DNA from: Tardiphaga sp. P9-11
GTDB taxonomy: Bacteria; Pseudomonadota; Alphaproteobacteria; Rhizobiales; Xanthobacteraceae
Assembly (NCBI RefSeq): GCF_008329525.1
Contig: NZ_NPKQ01000002.1
Coordinates: forward strand, 186,001 to 250,000
Direction of reading: 5' to 3'
DNA: 64,000 nucleotides
Shown here: piece after piece, positions 63,887-64,000 of the stretch
How positions within the stretch are numbered: the stretch's first letter is position 1
Layout: each line of letters begins with the position of its first letter
Position numbers and translations under genes: made by a program
The notes under the pieces: generated by a model
Database searches by the model: none
Seen by the model: only the letters and a program-made list of their open reading frames with translations
Told to the model about the DNA's origin: nothing

Positions 63887-64000
63887 ATGCCGAAACCGGC
63901 TCGGGCGACGGCGCGTAGCACAAAAGACATCGACGTCCTGATCGGGGAGCGCATCCGCGAAATTCGGATCGAGAAAGGACTCAGCCAAGCGGCGCTTGGC
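63887..64000 (+). CDS. XRE-family helix-turn-helix regulator (partial)
   Basis: A gene start cut by the window edge; 38 codons are visible. After a 15-residue leader the text DVLIGERIREIRIEKGLSQAALG matches the first helices of the Cro/CI-type HTH fold. It follows the preceding gene without a gap and probably controls this group or a prophage-like unit. Confidence 0.8.
   Translation, partial: MPKPARATARSTKDIDVLIGERIREIRIEKGLSQAALG

Larger units (their letters stand above)
50222..64000. mobile_element. Probable accessory region or island starting at tRNA-Pro
   Basis: To the right of tRNA-Pro housekeeping genes stop and small, poorly characterised, partly AT-richer genes take over: many TTG/GTG starts, repeated stem-loops, a six-cysteine secreted peptide and an SRAP gene. 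Twin GGGGAAGCAC repeats lie 68 bases after the tRNA. No integrase and no second copy of the tRNA 3' end were found in the window, so the right boundary and mobility are unproven. Confidence 0.45.

Noticed and set aside
50300-64000. Integrase, insertion sequence or CRISPR array in the accessory region
   Set aside because: I looked for recombinase motifs, transposase pairs and regular short repeats and found none in this window.

Overview
The window looks like the chromosome of an alphaproteobacterium of the Bradyrhizobium / Rhodopseudomonas / Afipia group (Nitrobacteraceae). The evidence is the GC-rich sequence, the nuoABCD order, the tig-clpP-clpX-lon block, a LuxR/LuxI pair of the BjaR/BjaI-RpaR/RpaI kind, a DUF2842 protein, and the glnB-glnA pair. 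I name no species.

Layout. 0-3 kb: the start of the complex I operon (nuoA, B, C, D), read on the minus strand. 3-11 kb: small unknown genes, tRNA-Asp, an HU protein, peptidase T, a flavin monooxygenase next to a saccharopine-dehydrogenase-like/DUF4166 enzyme, then luxR, luxI and a coupled small gene, and tRNA-Val. 11-18.6 kb: the proteostasis block lon, clpX, clpP and tig (minus strand), each with a clear terminator or candidate promoter. 18.7-19.6 kb: a tRNA-Leu(UAG) gene cut in its anticodon loop by a 768-bp insertion that carries a different, complete tRNA-Leu(UAG). 19.7-35.7 kb: mostly housekeeping genes: a copper-ligand-less multicopper-oxidase-fold protein, the NAD(P)HX repair enzyme, glnB-glnA behind a sigma-54 promoter, an AI-2E-type permease, a diguanylate cyclase, rplM-rpsI, a thioesterase, an enoyl-CoA hydratase homologue, metY, an FTR1 iron permease and heme A synthase. 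36-46 kb: a surface polysaccharide locus (deacetylase, CelD-like acetyltransferase, Wzz-type chain-length protein, two glycosyltransferases, phosphoglycosyltransferase, O-antigen ligase). 46-50 kb: small secreted proteins and a TonB-dependent siderophore receptor.

From tRNA-Pro(GGG) at 50.2 kb to the end of the window the character changes. There is a lipase/acyltransferase-like protein, a lipocalin-like protein, a cold-shock protein, a six-cysteine secreted peptide and at least ten very small, mostly single-membrane-span proteins. Many start with TTG or GTG, and repeated CCCGCC/GGCGGG stem-loops separate several of them. The region ends in a tight run of overlapping genes with an SRAP (HMCES/YedK-type) protein and a helix-turn-helix regulator that leaves the window. 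It looks like an accessory region, plausibly an island attached to tRNA-Pro, but no integrase and no second attachment site are visible in the window.

The strongest unusual observation is the split tRNA-Leu with a replacement tRNA inside the insertion. It has 9-bp core repeats at both ends and five TGTCACC motifs in two end clusters, but no recombinase gene. It resembles a minimal or decayed integrative element that pays for the tRNA it breaks.
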